Source of the DNA: Candidatus Altimarinota bacterium | Lineage (GTDB): Bacteria; Patescibacteriota; Gracilibacteria; UBA4473 | Reading direction: 5' to 3' | Assembly: GCA_020631075.1 (NCBI GenBank) | Contig: JAHDHX010000003.1 | Location: 140,117 to 204,116, forward strand | Length of the DNA: 64,000 bases | Part shown: one piece after another, positions 11,457 to 19,536 of the stretch | Numbering within the stretch: position 1 is the stretch's first letter | How the letters are laid out: each line of letters opens with the position of its first letter | Translations under genes and position numbers: made by a program | Notes under the pieces: model-generated | The model's input: only the letters and a program-made list of their open reading frames with translations | What the model was told of the DNA's origin: nothing | The model's database searches: none

Positions 11457-12095
11457 ATGAAATCATTTGATGATCCGACCCGAGCGGCGTGGGAAGCGCC
11501 GATAGAAAACCTAACAGTGTGGGAGCGGGTAAAGTACTGGGGGGAGAGTAAAGTGGCGGCCCTGCGTGACAGTGTGGAAAATGCGGTCACGCGGGTGCTG
11601 CAGGGGCCACAGGCGCTACGGGAGCGGGTGGGGTATGTGCAACGGCGGGTGGCGGCGGTGGTGGACAAATATAACCACAAGGCGAGTGAACGAGGCGGAC
11701 TGGGGGAAGGGAGTGCTGCGCTGGGTGGTGAGATGTATGTGAGTGAAAACACGCCGATGAGCGCTGTGCAGCTGGCGGACCCTGCGGGTGATGGCCCGAA
11801 GTCGGGCGAGGATGAATTTGGGTATGATCCGAATGCGGCGTATCTGGCGGGGCTGGGGGCCCCAAATGAGGCCGAGGATGACGGCCCAGTGACAGGGACG
11901 GGGGTGGGGCCTGAAATGGGAAAATCAATGATGGGGGGGGCGGCCCCGATGGGGGGTGATGCACCAATGAGCGGGGAGTCACCTGCAACGGCGGGGGTGG
12001 GGTTTGCGCCGCTGGGGCTGGAGGCAGCTGCCGGTGGTAGTGGGGCGAATGCAGCTGAGGGTGGGCAGGCGGTGGGGATGAAAGGAGGAATCTAG
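11457..12095 (+). CDS. Unknown protein with Gly/Ala/Met-rich low-complexity tail
   Basis: 213 aa at most. The first ~75 residues are an amphipathic, probably helical or coiled-coil segment (VWERVKYWGESKVAALRDSV). The rest is disordered and rich in Gly, Ala, Pro, Met and acidic residues (SMMGGAAPMGGDAPMSGES). No signal peptide and no known domain. An extended -10 box sits directly before the start, supporting a real gene read from a leaderless mRNA. It converges on folP, and the two genes share the tetranucleotide CTAG as their overlapping TAG stops. Function unknown. Confidence 0.65.
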   Translation: MKSFDDPTRAAWEAPIENLTVWERVKYWGESKVAALRDSVENAVTRVLQGPQALRERVGYVQRRVAAVVDKYNHKASERGGLGEGSAALGGEMYVSENTPMSAVQLADPAGDGPKSGEDEFGYDPNAAYLAGLGAPNEAEDDGPVTGTGVGPEMGKSMMGGAAPMGGDAPMSGESPATAGVGFAPLGLEAAAGGSGANAAEGGQAVGMKGGI

Positions 12096-12829
12096 ACTGC
12101 GTACCACTCTGGGTCATGCACGCGCAGCCACGCGGCCCCTGCGGACACGGCCCGCTGGGCGGCGGCAACATTGGGCGGTGGAGTGAAGCGGGCCTGGCCG
12201 AGGAAGCGCTTTTTGGAGAAGCCGATCAAGACGGGGATGTCGGCGGGCACACACGCGGCGAAATCAAGCAGGGCATGGTTGAGCTCCATGCTCTTGCCGA
12301 AGCCGATGCCTGGGTCGAGGATGATCTTATCAGAGTCTATGCCGTCGCTCATCATCTGGGTGCGGCGGGCGAGGAGGTCGCTGACCACGAGGTGGCCGTC
12401 TGTCAGGGGGGGGCCGTCGTGCACGGTGGTGGGGTCACCCCCTGGGCAATGGTTGACGATGCAGGTGGCCCCGCTGTCAGCGGCCAGGCGGCGCATGTGG
12501 GGGTCTGCAAAGCCTGAGACGTCATTGATGATCTGGCCGCCGAGGCTGAGGTAGTAGGCGACTGACGCGGGGTGGTAGCTGTCGAGGGAGATGTGCGGGC
12601 CGTAGGCGGCCATGAGCTGGGGGAGGTAACGCTGGAGGCGGGCTTGCTCTTGGGCGGCTGTCAGTACGGTGGCGTGTGGGCGGGTGCTCTGGGCCCCGAC
12701 GTCGACCCACGTGGCCCCCGTGGCAAACAGGTGCGCACACTGGGTGAGGGCGGCGGTGGGTTCGTCATATTTGCCGCCGTCACTAAACGAGTCTGGGGTG
12801 ACATTGAGAATGCCGAGGAGCTGCGTCAT
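12092..12829 (-). CDS. folP: Dihydropteroate synthase
   Basis: Condenses p-aminobenzoate with dihydropterin pyrophosphate to give dihydropteroate. Diagnostic blocks in order: LLGILNVTPDSFSDGG, DVGAQSTRP, IINDVSG, ILDPGIGFGKS, LIGFSKKRFLG and LRVHD. The usual HMQGxP segment reads IVNHCPGGDP, a divergent version keeping the His. Length (245 aa) is slightly below typical. The start chosen is the second Met (MTQLLGILN); a TATACA box lies 7 nt before it, implying a leaderless mRNA. folD is nearby on the other strand, so at least two folate-pathway enzymes are encoded in this region. No other de novo folate gene is visible in the window. Confidence 0.9.
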   Translation of the reverse strand: MTQLLGILNVTPDSFSDGGKYDEPTAALTQCAHLFATGATWVDVGAQSTRPHATVLTAAQEQARLQRYLPQLMAAYGPHISLDSYHPASVAYYLSLGGQIINDVSGFADPHMRRLAADSGATCIVNHCPGGDPTTVHDGPPLTDGHLVVSDLLARRTQMMSDGIDSDKIILDPGIGFGKSMELNHALLDFAACVPADIPVLIGFSKKRFLGQARFTPPPNVAAAQRAVSAGAAWLRVHDPEWYAV

Positions 12830-12836
12830 CACAGAA

Positions 12837-12842
12837 TGTATA
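12837..12842 (-). promoter_or_regulatory. -10 box of folP, apparently leaderless
   Basis: TATACA on the minus strand, 7 nt before the folP ATG; no clear -35 is seen. Confidence 0.5.
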
Positions 12843-12956
12843 GCCAAGCGTATCACCTTTGCCTACCCTAGGGGCGGATTTTGCGCTGCTGCCTTTTGGG
12901 CTTCTTGGGCCCTTACGGGAAGGCAGGGTGCTCTCAATACTCATCATTGCTTGACT

Positions 12957-13619
12957 ATGACTGCGCCGATAATCGTTTTGGAGGGGCTGGATGCTTGTGG
13001 GAAATCAACCCAGACGGAGTTGCTGCTCGAACGGCTGGCGGAGCGGTCGATCACGGTGGGGTGGCGACGGTTCCCTGGGTATAGCGTCACGAATGCGGGG
13101 GCTCGGATCTCGGCATACCTGCGGGGGGAGCTGGGGAATTTTCATGACATCCCGCCGCAGATGATCGCGGCGCTGTATGCGGCGGATAGGATAGCGGTTG
13201 TCGATGAAGTGGAAGAGCTGCGCCAGCGGTATGACGTGGTGCTGTTTGACCGTGGGGTGACTTCGAACCTGATATATACGCCAGCCCGCGCCACGGACGA
13301 GGCGGAGCGACAACAGCTGTCGGCGTATGTGGAACAGCTGGAGTATGATGTGTTTGGGTTCCCGCGGGAGAGCCTCGTGCTGTTTTTGGATGCGTCGCCT
13401 GAGGCTCGGGCGCAGATACACCACGCGAAGGGGCGGTTGCCTGACCTGCACGAAGCGGATGAGGTGTACCTTGCGCACGTGCGGGAGGTGGCGCTCCAAC
13501 GCTGTGAGACGGATTTCCGCTGGGTGCGGATCCCTGTGGATACGGACGGTGCGCTGCACACCCCTGGGCAGATAAACGATGAAATCTTGCAGCTGGTGAC
13601 TGACCGCTTGCAGCGGTAG
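12957..13619 (+). CDS. tmk: Thymidylate kinase
   Basis: Phosphorylates dTMP to dTDP. It starts with the P-loop segment IIVLEGLDACGKSTQTELL, has FDRGVTSN in the DRx-like region, and ends with a normal C-terminus; 220 aa is typical. The open frame extends ~290 nt upstream, but that part is antisense to folP and the ATG just before the P-loop is the obvious start. It lies 60 bp upstream of folD, so tmk and folD may be co-transcribed, linking thymidylate and one-carbon metabolism. Confidence 0.92.
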   Translation: MTAPIIVLEGLDACGKSTQTELLLERLAERSITVGWRRFPGYSVTNAGARISAYLRGELGNFHDIPPQMIAALYAADRIAVVDEVEELRQRYDVVLFDRGVTSNLIYTPARATDEAERQQLSAYVEQLEYDVFGFPRESLVLFLDASPEARAQIHHAKGRLPDLHEADEVYLAHVREVALQRCETDFRWVRIPVDTDGALHTPGQINDEILQLVTDRLQR

Positions 13620-13682
13620 GTTTTCCTACTTCTGTCCCCTCCCCTATTTCACTCCTGACAGTTCTTACTCTTTCTCATTATC

Positions 13683-14576
13683 ATGACTCACATGACTGCT
13701 CCCAACACGCCAAATAATGTCTTGTCTGGCCGCACGCTGTCGGCGGAAATCATCACCAATGACCTGCGCCCGCGGGTGGAGGCCCTGCAGGCAAAAGGGA
13801 TAACGCCTAAACTGGTGGTGGTGCTGATAGGTGACCACGCGGCGTCGGCGTCTTATGTGCGGCAAAAAGAGAAATCGGCGGCGAAGGCGGGGATAGTGTC
13901 TGAGGTGTGGCGGTATGAAGAAACGGTCACGGAAGCGGAAATCTTGCAGGTGATAGAGAAGATCAATCGGGATGAGAGCATACACGGGGTGATAGTGCAG
14001 CTGCCTGTGCCTGACCATATCTCTGTGCCGGCGATCCTGAAGGCGATTGACCCTGCGAAGGATGTCGATGGGTTTACGCCTGACAATGTGGGGAAGCTGT
14101 TTCAGGGGGAGGAGTGTCTGGCGTGCTGTACGCCGCAGGGGATAATGCACCTAGTGCGGGCGAGTGGGGTGGAAGTGTCGGGGGCGCACGCGGTGGTGGT
14201 GGGGCGGTCAAACATTGTGGGGAAACCCGTGGCGGGGTTGCTCCTCAACGCGAATGCGACGGTGACGATCTGCCACAGTCGCACGCGTGACCTGAGTCAC
14301 CACACGCGGCAGGCGGACATCCTCGTGGTGGCGGTGGGGCGGCCAAACTTCGTCACGGCGGAGCACGTCCGTGAGGGGGCGGTGGTGATAGATGTGGGGA
14401 TACACCGTACGGAGGCAGGGAAACTGACGGGGGATGTGGACTATGACAGTGTGAGCCCACGGGCGAAGTGCATCACGCCAGTGCCCGGGGGGGTGGGGCC
14501 GATGACGGTGGTGTCGTTGATCCAGAACACGATCATTGCGGCGGAGCGGCTGGCTGAAGGAAAAGCGAGCCAGTAA
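13683..14576 (+). CDS. folD: Bifunctional methylenetetrahydrofolate dehydrogenase/cyclohydrolase
   Basis: Interconverts 5,10-methylene-, methenyl- and 10-formyl-tetrahydrofolate with NADP. Shows the catalytic segment ASYVRQKEKSAAKAG (Tyr and Lys of the YxxxK site), GVIVQLPVPDH, the CTPQGIM block, the nucleotide-binding AVVVGRSNIVGKPVAGLLL and the C-terminal TPVPGGVGPMTV motif. 297 aa is normal. The start could be either of two ATG codons three codons apart. It follows tmk on the same strand. Confidence 0.95.
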   Translation: MTHMTAPNTPNNVLSGRTLSAEIITNDLRPRVEALQAKGITPKLVVVLIGDHAASASYVRQKEKSAAKAGIVSEVWRYEETVTEAEILQVIEKINRDESIHGVIVQLPVPDHISVPAILKAIDPAKDVDGFTPDNVGKLFQGEECLACCTPQGIMHLVRASGVEVSGAHAVVVGRSNIVGKPVAGLLLNANATVTICHSRTRDLSHHTRQADILVVAVGRPNFVTAEHVREGAVVIDVGIHRTEAGKLTGDVDYDSVSPRAKCITPVPGGVGPMTVVSLIQNTIIAAERLAEGKASQ

Positions 14577-14612
14577 GAGCGCACATTGCTGACCTGCCTG
14601 ACCTGAGCGGAA

Positions 14613-15203
14613 CTAGAGGTCGAAGAGTGTCCGCTGGGTCAACCAAGTACGCAGCGGGTCGAAGCTCTGGCGGTGGAGACCGCAATGACCGTGGGCCCGC
14701 AGCGCGGCCAAGTGGGGGGCAGTGCCGTAGCCTTTGTGCTGGGCGAAGCCGTAGTGTGGGTGAGTAGCGGCGGCCGCCACCATGGTGCGGTCGCGGGTGA
14801 CTTTGGCGATGATGGACGCGGCACTGATGCACGGGTGCAGCGCGTCACCGTGGATGATGTCTTGGCTGGGGACGGCAAACTGAAAGCCGTCGCGACCGTC
14901 GACCAGTAGCTGGGTGGGGGCGGGCTGAAGACGGGCCACGGCCTGTTGCATGGCACTGTGGGTGGCGGGCTTGATGCCGAGCTGGTCAACGGTGCTGGCG
15001 CTGACGCTCCCCACGCCCCACACGCAGTGGGTGGTGACCCAGGTGTAGAGTGCCTCACGCTGGGGAGCGGTCAGGGCTTTGCTGTCGGTGAGCTCGGGCG
15101 GGGGGATGACCCCTGTGGGGAGGATGACCGCCCCTGCGACCACGGGGCCAGCCAGGGCTCCGCGGCCAGCTTCGTCGAGGCCAGCGGTGAGCAGGTGGGG
15201 CAT
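14613..15203 (-). CDS. rnhB: Ribonuclease HII
   Basis: Cleaves RNA within RNA-DNA hybrids and at single ribonucleotides. Contains AGLDEAGRGALAGPVV with the first catalytic Asp-Glu pair, TDSKALT, and SAASIIAKVTRDR with another metal ligand. The start is the ATG before HLLTAGLDEAG; the frame is open further upstream only because it overlaps pcrA. It begins 7 bp after the pcrA stop, so the two are co-transcribed, giving a small replication/repair unit. Confidence 0.93.
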   Translation of the reverse strand: MPHLLTAGLDEAGRGALAGPVVAGAVILPTGVIPPPELTDSKALTAPQREALYTWVTTHCVWGVGSVSASTVDQLGIKPATHSAMQQAVARLQPAPTQLLVDGRDGFQFAVPSQDIIHGDALHPCISAASIIAKVTRDRTMVAAAATHPHYGFAQHKGYGTAPHLAALRAHGHCGLHRQSFDPLRTWLTQRTLFDL

Positions 15204-15210
15204 GAGAACG

Positions 15211-17463
15211 TTATTCGAGGCACTTGCGGATGGGGGCGACTGACGCGACGAGCTTTTTGAGTCCCTTGGACGCGAAGCTGACGGACAGGACGTCACCCCG
15301 CACGGCCACGACGGTGCCATTGCCCCATGACTGGTGCTCGATCTTGTCACCTGGGCGGAGGTTGACGGCGTCGGGGGTTTCGTCGCTGAAGGGCTCGGGG
15401 GTGGGGGCGTCACGGGTGGCACGACTCAGAGGGGTCTGCACCCTTGAGCGGTTGACGGGTGGGGTGCTGAAGCTGGTGCCGCTGGTCAGCCAAGAGGCGT
15501 AGTGGCCATCGGCGCTGGCGCCGTAGGAGTGCACTTGGGTGGCGGAGTCGGTTAGCTCACGCAGGAAGCTGGAGGGGCTGGCGATCTCTGTCCGACCGTA
15601 GAGCATCCGCTGGCGGGTGTGGTATATACGGAGATGGGCTTCGGCCCGTGTGATGGCGACGTAGCCAAGGCGGCGTTCTTCTTCGACGCCCTCAAAGTGG
15701 AGCTGGGAGGACTGTGAGGGGATGATCCCCTCCTCCCACCCTGGGAGGTAGACGCGGGGGAATTCGAGGCCCTTGGAGCTGTGGATGGTCATCAAGGTGA
15801 CGCGGTCGTCGGCGTCGTTGAGCTTGTCGGTGTCACTCATCAGGGCGACGCCTTCCAGAAAGGCGGCGAGGGGTTCGTCGGCGGTGTCGTACCGCCCTGC
15901 GACGGAAAAGAGTTCGCGGACATTTTGCTGGCGGCTCTCGCCCTCGGCGGTGCCGTCGTCAAGGTGTTCGAGGAATTTGATGTGTTCGATCAGGCGGTCG
16001 AGGAGGATGGAAATGGGTTTGGTGCCGTATTGCTGACGGAATTTGAGAATCATGTCGGCAAAGTCTTGCAGGGTTTTGCGTTTGCTGGCGTTGAGGAAGG
16101 TGAGCTCTGCGGCGTCTTGGCAGACTTCGAGCAGGCCCATGGTGTAGGCGCGAGCGTACTCACCCAAGGCTTCGAGGGTGGTTTTACCGATCTTTCGTTT
16201 GGGGACATTAATGATGCGCAGGAAGGCGAGGTCGTCGCGGGGGTTGAAGATAAGGCGGAGGTAGGCGATGAGGTCTTTGATCTCGCGGCGGTCAAAAAAC
16301 CGTACGCCGCCGACGATCTGGTAGGGGATCTGCAGACGGAGGAGGGCTTCTTCGATGGCTCGGGACTGGGCGTTCATGCGGTAGAGGATGGCGCAGCTGT
16401 GGTAGTCACCGCCCTGTTCGCGTACATAATCCTTAATGTCTTTGGCGATTTCGTTGCCTTCTTCTTTTTCGTTGCGGACTTCGACGATCTGCACTTTGTC
16501 GCCGTCGTTTTCTTCGGTCCAGAGCTCTTTTTGGTGGCCGGTGCGGTTGTGTGAGATGAGGGAGTTGGCGCAGTCGAGGATGTGCCCTGTGGAGCGGTAG
16601 TTGCGGGTGAGCTTAATGACGGCGGCCTGGGGGAAGTCTTTATTAAAATTAAGGATGTTGGTGTAGTCGGCACCGCGGAAAGAGTAAATGGACTGGTGGT
16701 CGTCGCCGATGACGCAGAGGTTTTGGCGGGGGTCGGCCAGCAGGCGGATCAGGCGGTATTGGGCGAAATTGGTGTCTTGGTACTCGTCAACCATGATGTG
16801 CTGCCACCGTGCTCGGTATTGCTCTAGCACTGTTGGGCATTGCTCCATGAGCTCGACGGTGACCTTGAGCAAGTCGTCGAAGTCGAGGGCGTTGTGGTCT
16901 CTGAGTCGCTTTTGGTAGAGGGGGTAGAGTTTTTTGACGGCTTGGGTGAAGCGGTTGGATTCGAGCTCGGCGGCGAGCTGGTCGGGGGAGATGAGGTGGT
17001 TTTTGGCGTGGGAAATGTGGCTGAGCACGGCGCGGTATTTGATCTCTTTATCGCTGTAGCCTGACTCTTTGATGAGGAGTTTCATCAATGAGCGGCTGTC
17101 GTCTGTGTCGAAGATGACAAAGTTGCGGTCATAGCCCGACTGGAGCTGCTGGATGTGGCGTCGCAGCAACCGTGCACAGATGGCGTGAAAGGTGCCGACA
17201 GTGGGCATGATGGGGCGTTGGACTTCGGTGGTGGACCGCAGGAGGGACTCGATGCGGGATTTCATTTCGTTGGCGGCTTTGTTGGTGAAGGTGACGGCCA
17301 AGATGTTGTCGCCTTCGATGCCTTGGGTCATGAGGTAGGCGATGCGGTGGGTGAGGCATTTGGTCTTGCCACTGCCCGCCCCCGCCAAGATCAACAAAGG
17401 GCCAGCGGTGATTTGGACGGCTTGGGCCTGGGCGGGGTTGAGCGAGTCGAGGATGGCGGACAT
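15211..17463 (-). CDS. pcrA: UvrD/PcrA/Rep-family DNA helicase
   Basis: Superfamily 1A 3'-5' helicase used in repair and replication. Motifs in order: Q-motif LNPAQAQAV, Walker A GAGSGKT at residues 28-34, TFHAICARLLR, DEYQDTNFAQ, GDDHQSIYSFRGAD, LTRNYRST, TIHSSKGLEF and VAITRAEAHLRI. The C-terminus has a PcrA-type Tudor-like tail (PGDKIEHQSWGNGTVV), which favours PcrA over Rep. The start is the ATG before SAILDSLN; the frame runs open ~500 nt upstream through the repeat region but has no conserved sequence there. 750 aa is typical. Confidence 0.93.
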   Translation of the reverse strand: MSAILDSLNPAQAQAVQITAGPLLILAGAGSGKTKCLTHRIAYLMTQGIEGDNILAVTFTNKAANEMKSRIESLLRSTTEVQRPIMPTVGTFHAICARLLRRHIQQLQSGYDRNFVIFDTDDSRSLMKLLIKESGYSDKEIKYRAVLSHISHAKNHLISPDQLAAELESNRFTQAVKKLYPLYQKRLRDHNALDFDDLLKVTVELMEQCPTVLEQYRARWQHIMVDEYQDTNFAQYRLIRLLADPRQNLCVIGDDHQSIYSFRGADYTNILNFNKDFPQAAVIKLTRNYRSTGHILDCANSLISHNRTGHQKELWTEENDGDKVQIVEVRNEKEEGNEIAKDIKDYVREQGGDYHSCAILYRMNAQSRAIEEALLRLQIPYQIVGGVRFFDRREIKDLIAYLRLIFNPRDDLAFLRIINVPKRKIGKTTLEALGEYARAYTMGLLEVCQDAAELTFLNASKRKTLQDFADMILKFRQQYGTKPISILLDRLIEHIKFLEHLDDGTAEGESRQQNVRELFSVAGRYDTADEPLAAFLEGVALMSDTDKLNDADDRVTLMTIHSSKGLEFPRVYLPGWEEGIIPSQSSQLHFEGVEEERRLGYVAITRAEAHLRIYHTRQRMLYGRTEIASPSSFLRELTDSATQVHSYGASADGHYASWLTSGTSFSTPPVNRSRVQTPLSRATRDAPTPEPFSDETPDAVNLRPGDKIEHQSWGNGTVVAVRGDVLSVSFASKGLKKLVASVAPIRKCLE

Positions 17464-17565
17464 GGGCAAGAGGGGGCCAGCAAGAAAGGGGTCGCGGTGG
17501 AGGGTACTGAGACTGGTGGGGGGACTCAACACTACCGAGCGAAACTTTGTGAGTGTTTCCTTAAC
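17464..17565. other. Non-coding leader of pcrA
   Basis: No gene. It contains TTTGTGAGTGTTTCC at 17546-17560, a 13/15 match to the right arm of the adjoining inverted-repeat element, which pairs with that element's left arm as a hairpin (AGTGTTTCC-TTAAC-GGAAACACT). Confidence 0.5.
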
Positions 17566-17751
17566 GGAAACACTGATAAACTCAAAAAGATGTGAAAAAC
17601 ATTGATAAAGAGTCGCCATCAAAAAAGGATCTTTGGGGTGCTTTTTCACTCCAGAACCGTCACGGGGTCGAAAGACCCCGTGAGAACCTGTCGTAAAAAA
17701 TCTTCCCAAAATCTCTCTTTTTATGATTGACGAGACTTTATCAGTGTTTCC
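17566..17751. mobile_element. MITE-like element with 15-bp terminal inverted repeats
   Basis: 186 bp bounded by a perfect inverted repeat GGAAACACTGATAAA / TTTATCAGTGTTTCC (17 of 18 matching if extended). Both outer sides carry the word TAAC (17562-17565 and 17752-17755), as expected for a 4-bp target-site duplication. The centre holds a 9-bp hairpin CACGGGGTC-GAAA-GACCCCGTG (17661-17682), a GNRA tetraloop. A degenerate extra arm copy is at 17595-17610. No transposase is encoded. The right end overlaps the last base of the murC stop codon. It could instead be a cluster of binding sites for a regulator. Confidence 0.5.
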
Positions 17752-19010
17752 TAACGTGAAACGGCAAAGGCGGCCTGTGACAGGGAGTCGATCTGGCCCG
17801 CGCCCATGCAGAGGATGATGTGGCCCTGTGGAACGGACTCCGCCCAGGTGCTGAGGTCGGCGGCACTGCGCACGACGGTGCCGTGGCCGATGTCGCGCTG
17901 GAGGGACTCGATGCGGATAGATTGCTGGTCGGTGGGGGTGTCGCGTGCGGCGTAGATAGGGCAAAGGGCCAAGTGCGACACGGGTCGCAGCACGGCCACG
18001 AAGTCTTGCCAGAGGGCGCGGGTGCGGGCGTGCTGGTGGGGTTCGTAGATGAGGTGGATGGGGACTTCGGGGTGGGCTTCGCCGAGGGCCTGCAGGGTGG
18101 CGGTGATCTCGGTGGGGTGGTGGCCGTAGTCAGAGTAGATGATGCGGCCCAGGTAGTCGGGTTTGCGCTCTAACCGACGGGCGGAGCCCTGCCACTGGTG
18201 CAGGGCCTGGCGGATGGTGTCGTCGGGGTAGCCTTGGTCGTGGAGCCACGCATGGGCGAGGGTGGCATTGGCCCGATAGTGTGCCCCTGGCACCTGCAAG
18301 GTGATGGGACGCGGCAGCGCCGACACGGGGCGGGGGGTGGCCCCGCTGCGGGTGACCAAGCGGGCGGCGTGGGTGTCGGCCGCGTGGTAGTAGACCTGCT
18401 GGGTCTGTGACAAAAATGACACAAAGGCGGCCTCGTAGTCGGCCATGGTGGGGAAGGCGTCGGGGTGGTCGTGCTCGACATTCGTCAGGAGGACGACCTC
18501 GGGGTGCAGGTGGCGGAAGTTTGCGCGGTACTCGCAGGCTTCGAGGAGTGTCCAGTGGCCGTTGCCTGGGCGGAAGTTGCGGCCATTGAAATCACGCACG
18601 CGGGCCCCGACCAGCACGCGTGGGTCCGCCCCGAGGTGCCCAAGGGCTGTGCCCAGCAGGCTGACGGTGCTGGTCTTGCCGTGGGTGCCCGTGACGGCCA
18701 GTGTGGGTGATTGCTGGCTGATCTCACCTAAGACCTCAAAGTAGCTGCGCTGCTCGACCCCGAGGGTGCGAGCCTGGGCGCGTTCGGCCTGGGTGGGGGG
18801 GACGGCTTCGGAGTAGATGACACGATCAAGGTCGGGGGTGATGTTGGACGCGGTCTGGTCGGTGGTGAGGGTGATGCCCTGCTGGGACAGGATGGGCCAG
18901 ATCTCGGTGCTTTGGCGGTCGGACCCGCTGACGTCGTGGCCCTGGTGGGAGTACCACTGGGCGAGCGCTGAGGTGCCGATGCCACCGATGCCGCTGAAAA
19001 AAATTTTCAT
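17751..19010 (-). CDS. murC: UDP-N-acetylmuramate-L-alanine ligase
   Basis: Adds L-Ala to UDP-MurNAc in peptidoglycan precursor synthesis. N-terminal Rossmann segment IFFSGIGGIGTSALAQW, central ATP-binding LAVTGTHGKTSTVSLL, ECEYR-type acid segment (EACEYRANF) and LTNVEHDHPDAF, then the C-terminal YSDYGHHPTEI. 419 aa is rather short for MurC, and the stop codon is made together with the border of the MITE-like element, so the last residues may have been altered by insertion. The ATG before KIFFSGIGG is chosen over an upstream in-frame start. It implies the cell makes its own peptidoglycan. Confidence 0.92.
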   Translation of the reverse strand: MKIFFSGIGGIGTSALAQWYSHQGHDVSGSDRQSTEIWPILSQQGITLTTDQTASNITPDLDRVIYSEAVPPTQAERAQARTLGVEQRSYFEVLGEISQQSPTLAVTGTHGKTSTVSLLGTALGHLGADPRVLVGARVRDFNGRNFRPGNGHWTLLEACEYRANFRHLHPEVVLLTNVEHDHPDAFPTMADYEAAFVSFLSQTQQVYYHAADTHAARLVTRSGATPRPVSALPRPITLQVPGAHYRANATLAHAWLHDQGYPDDTIRQALHQWQGSARRLERKPDYLGRIIYSDYGHHPTEITATLQALGEAHPEVPIHLIYEPHQHARTRALWQDFVAVLRPVSHLALCPIYAARDTPTDQQSIRIESLQRDIGHGTVVRSAADLSTWAESVPQGHIILCMGAGQIDSLSQAAFAVSR

Positions 19011-19072
19011 GTGAGGGATTTCAACGTAAAACAATCCGTGAGAGGTGTCTACGAATGTCAGGGGGAGCGGCG

Positions 19073-19101
19073 TTGAGCGGTGGGGGGAATTGGGCTAGAG
19101 T
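19073..19101 (+). promoter_or_regulatory. Promoter of the DUF2177 gene, apparently leaderless
   Basis: TTGAGC, 17 bp, TAGAGT, then 7 nt to the ATG. The predicted start point is at or one base before the start codon. Confidence 0.6.
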
Positions 19102-19108
19102 CAGTGGC

Positions 19109-19504
19109 ATGACAACCTACATAGGAACGTACATTGCGGCGCTGGTGACCTTCACGGTGATGGATGGGCTCTGGCTGGGGGTGATCGGGAAGGGGTTTTA
19201 TCTGGAATACTTGGGGTACATTATGACCGACCAAGTGAACTGGGTGGCGGCGGCGGTGTTTTACTTGCTGTATTTAGCGGGGGTGTTGCACTTTGCGGTG
19301 TGGCCGAGCCAGTCAGTCAGTCAAGCGGCGGTGCAGGGGGCGCTGCTGGGGGGGCTGTGCTATGCGACCTTTGAGCTGACGGCGCTGGCGACCCTTAAGG
19401 ATTGGCCGTTGGGGATTGTGTTTATCGACATTGCGTGGGGGGTGGTGCTCAACACCGTGGTGGCGGCGGTGGCATACGCGGCGTGGCGACACTTGGCGGG
19501 GTGA
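19109..19504 (+). CDS. DUF2177-family membrane protein
   Basis: 131 aa with four hydrophobic helices, beginning MTTYIGTYIAALVTFTVMDG and containing the family-like block DGLWLGVIGKGFY and a C-terminal IDIAWGVVLNT segment. DUF2177 proteins are small integral membrane proteins of unknown role. The start is set by a promoter whose -10 lies 7 nt before this ATG. Ends with TGA, evidence that TGA is a stop in this organism. It converges on the pilin-like pair. Confidence 0.8.
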   Translation: MTTYIGTYIAALVTFTVMDGLWLGVIGKGFYLEYLGYIMTDQVNWVAAAVFYLLYLAGVLHFAVWPSQSVSQAAVQGALLGGLCYATFELTALATLKDWPLGIVFIDIAWGVVLNTVVAAVAYAAWRHLAG

Positions 19505-19536
19505 GGGGAGTGAAGGGGGGCGTGCAAAAATTTAAT

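Noticed and set aside
15773..16554. Long plus-strand ORF opposite pcrA
   Set aside because: Val/Gly/Asp-rich antisense translation of a GC-rich gene; pcrA is certain on the other strand.
17661..17682. GAAA-tetraloop hairpin as a murC terminator
   Set aside because: No T run follows it on either strand, so it is treated as internal structure of the inverted-repeat element.
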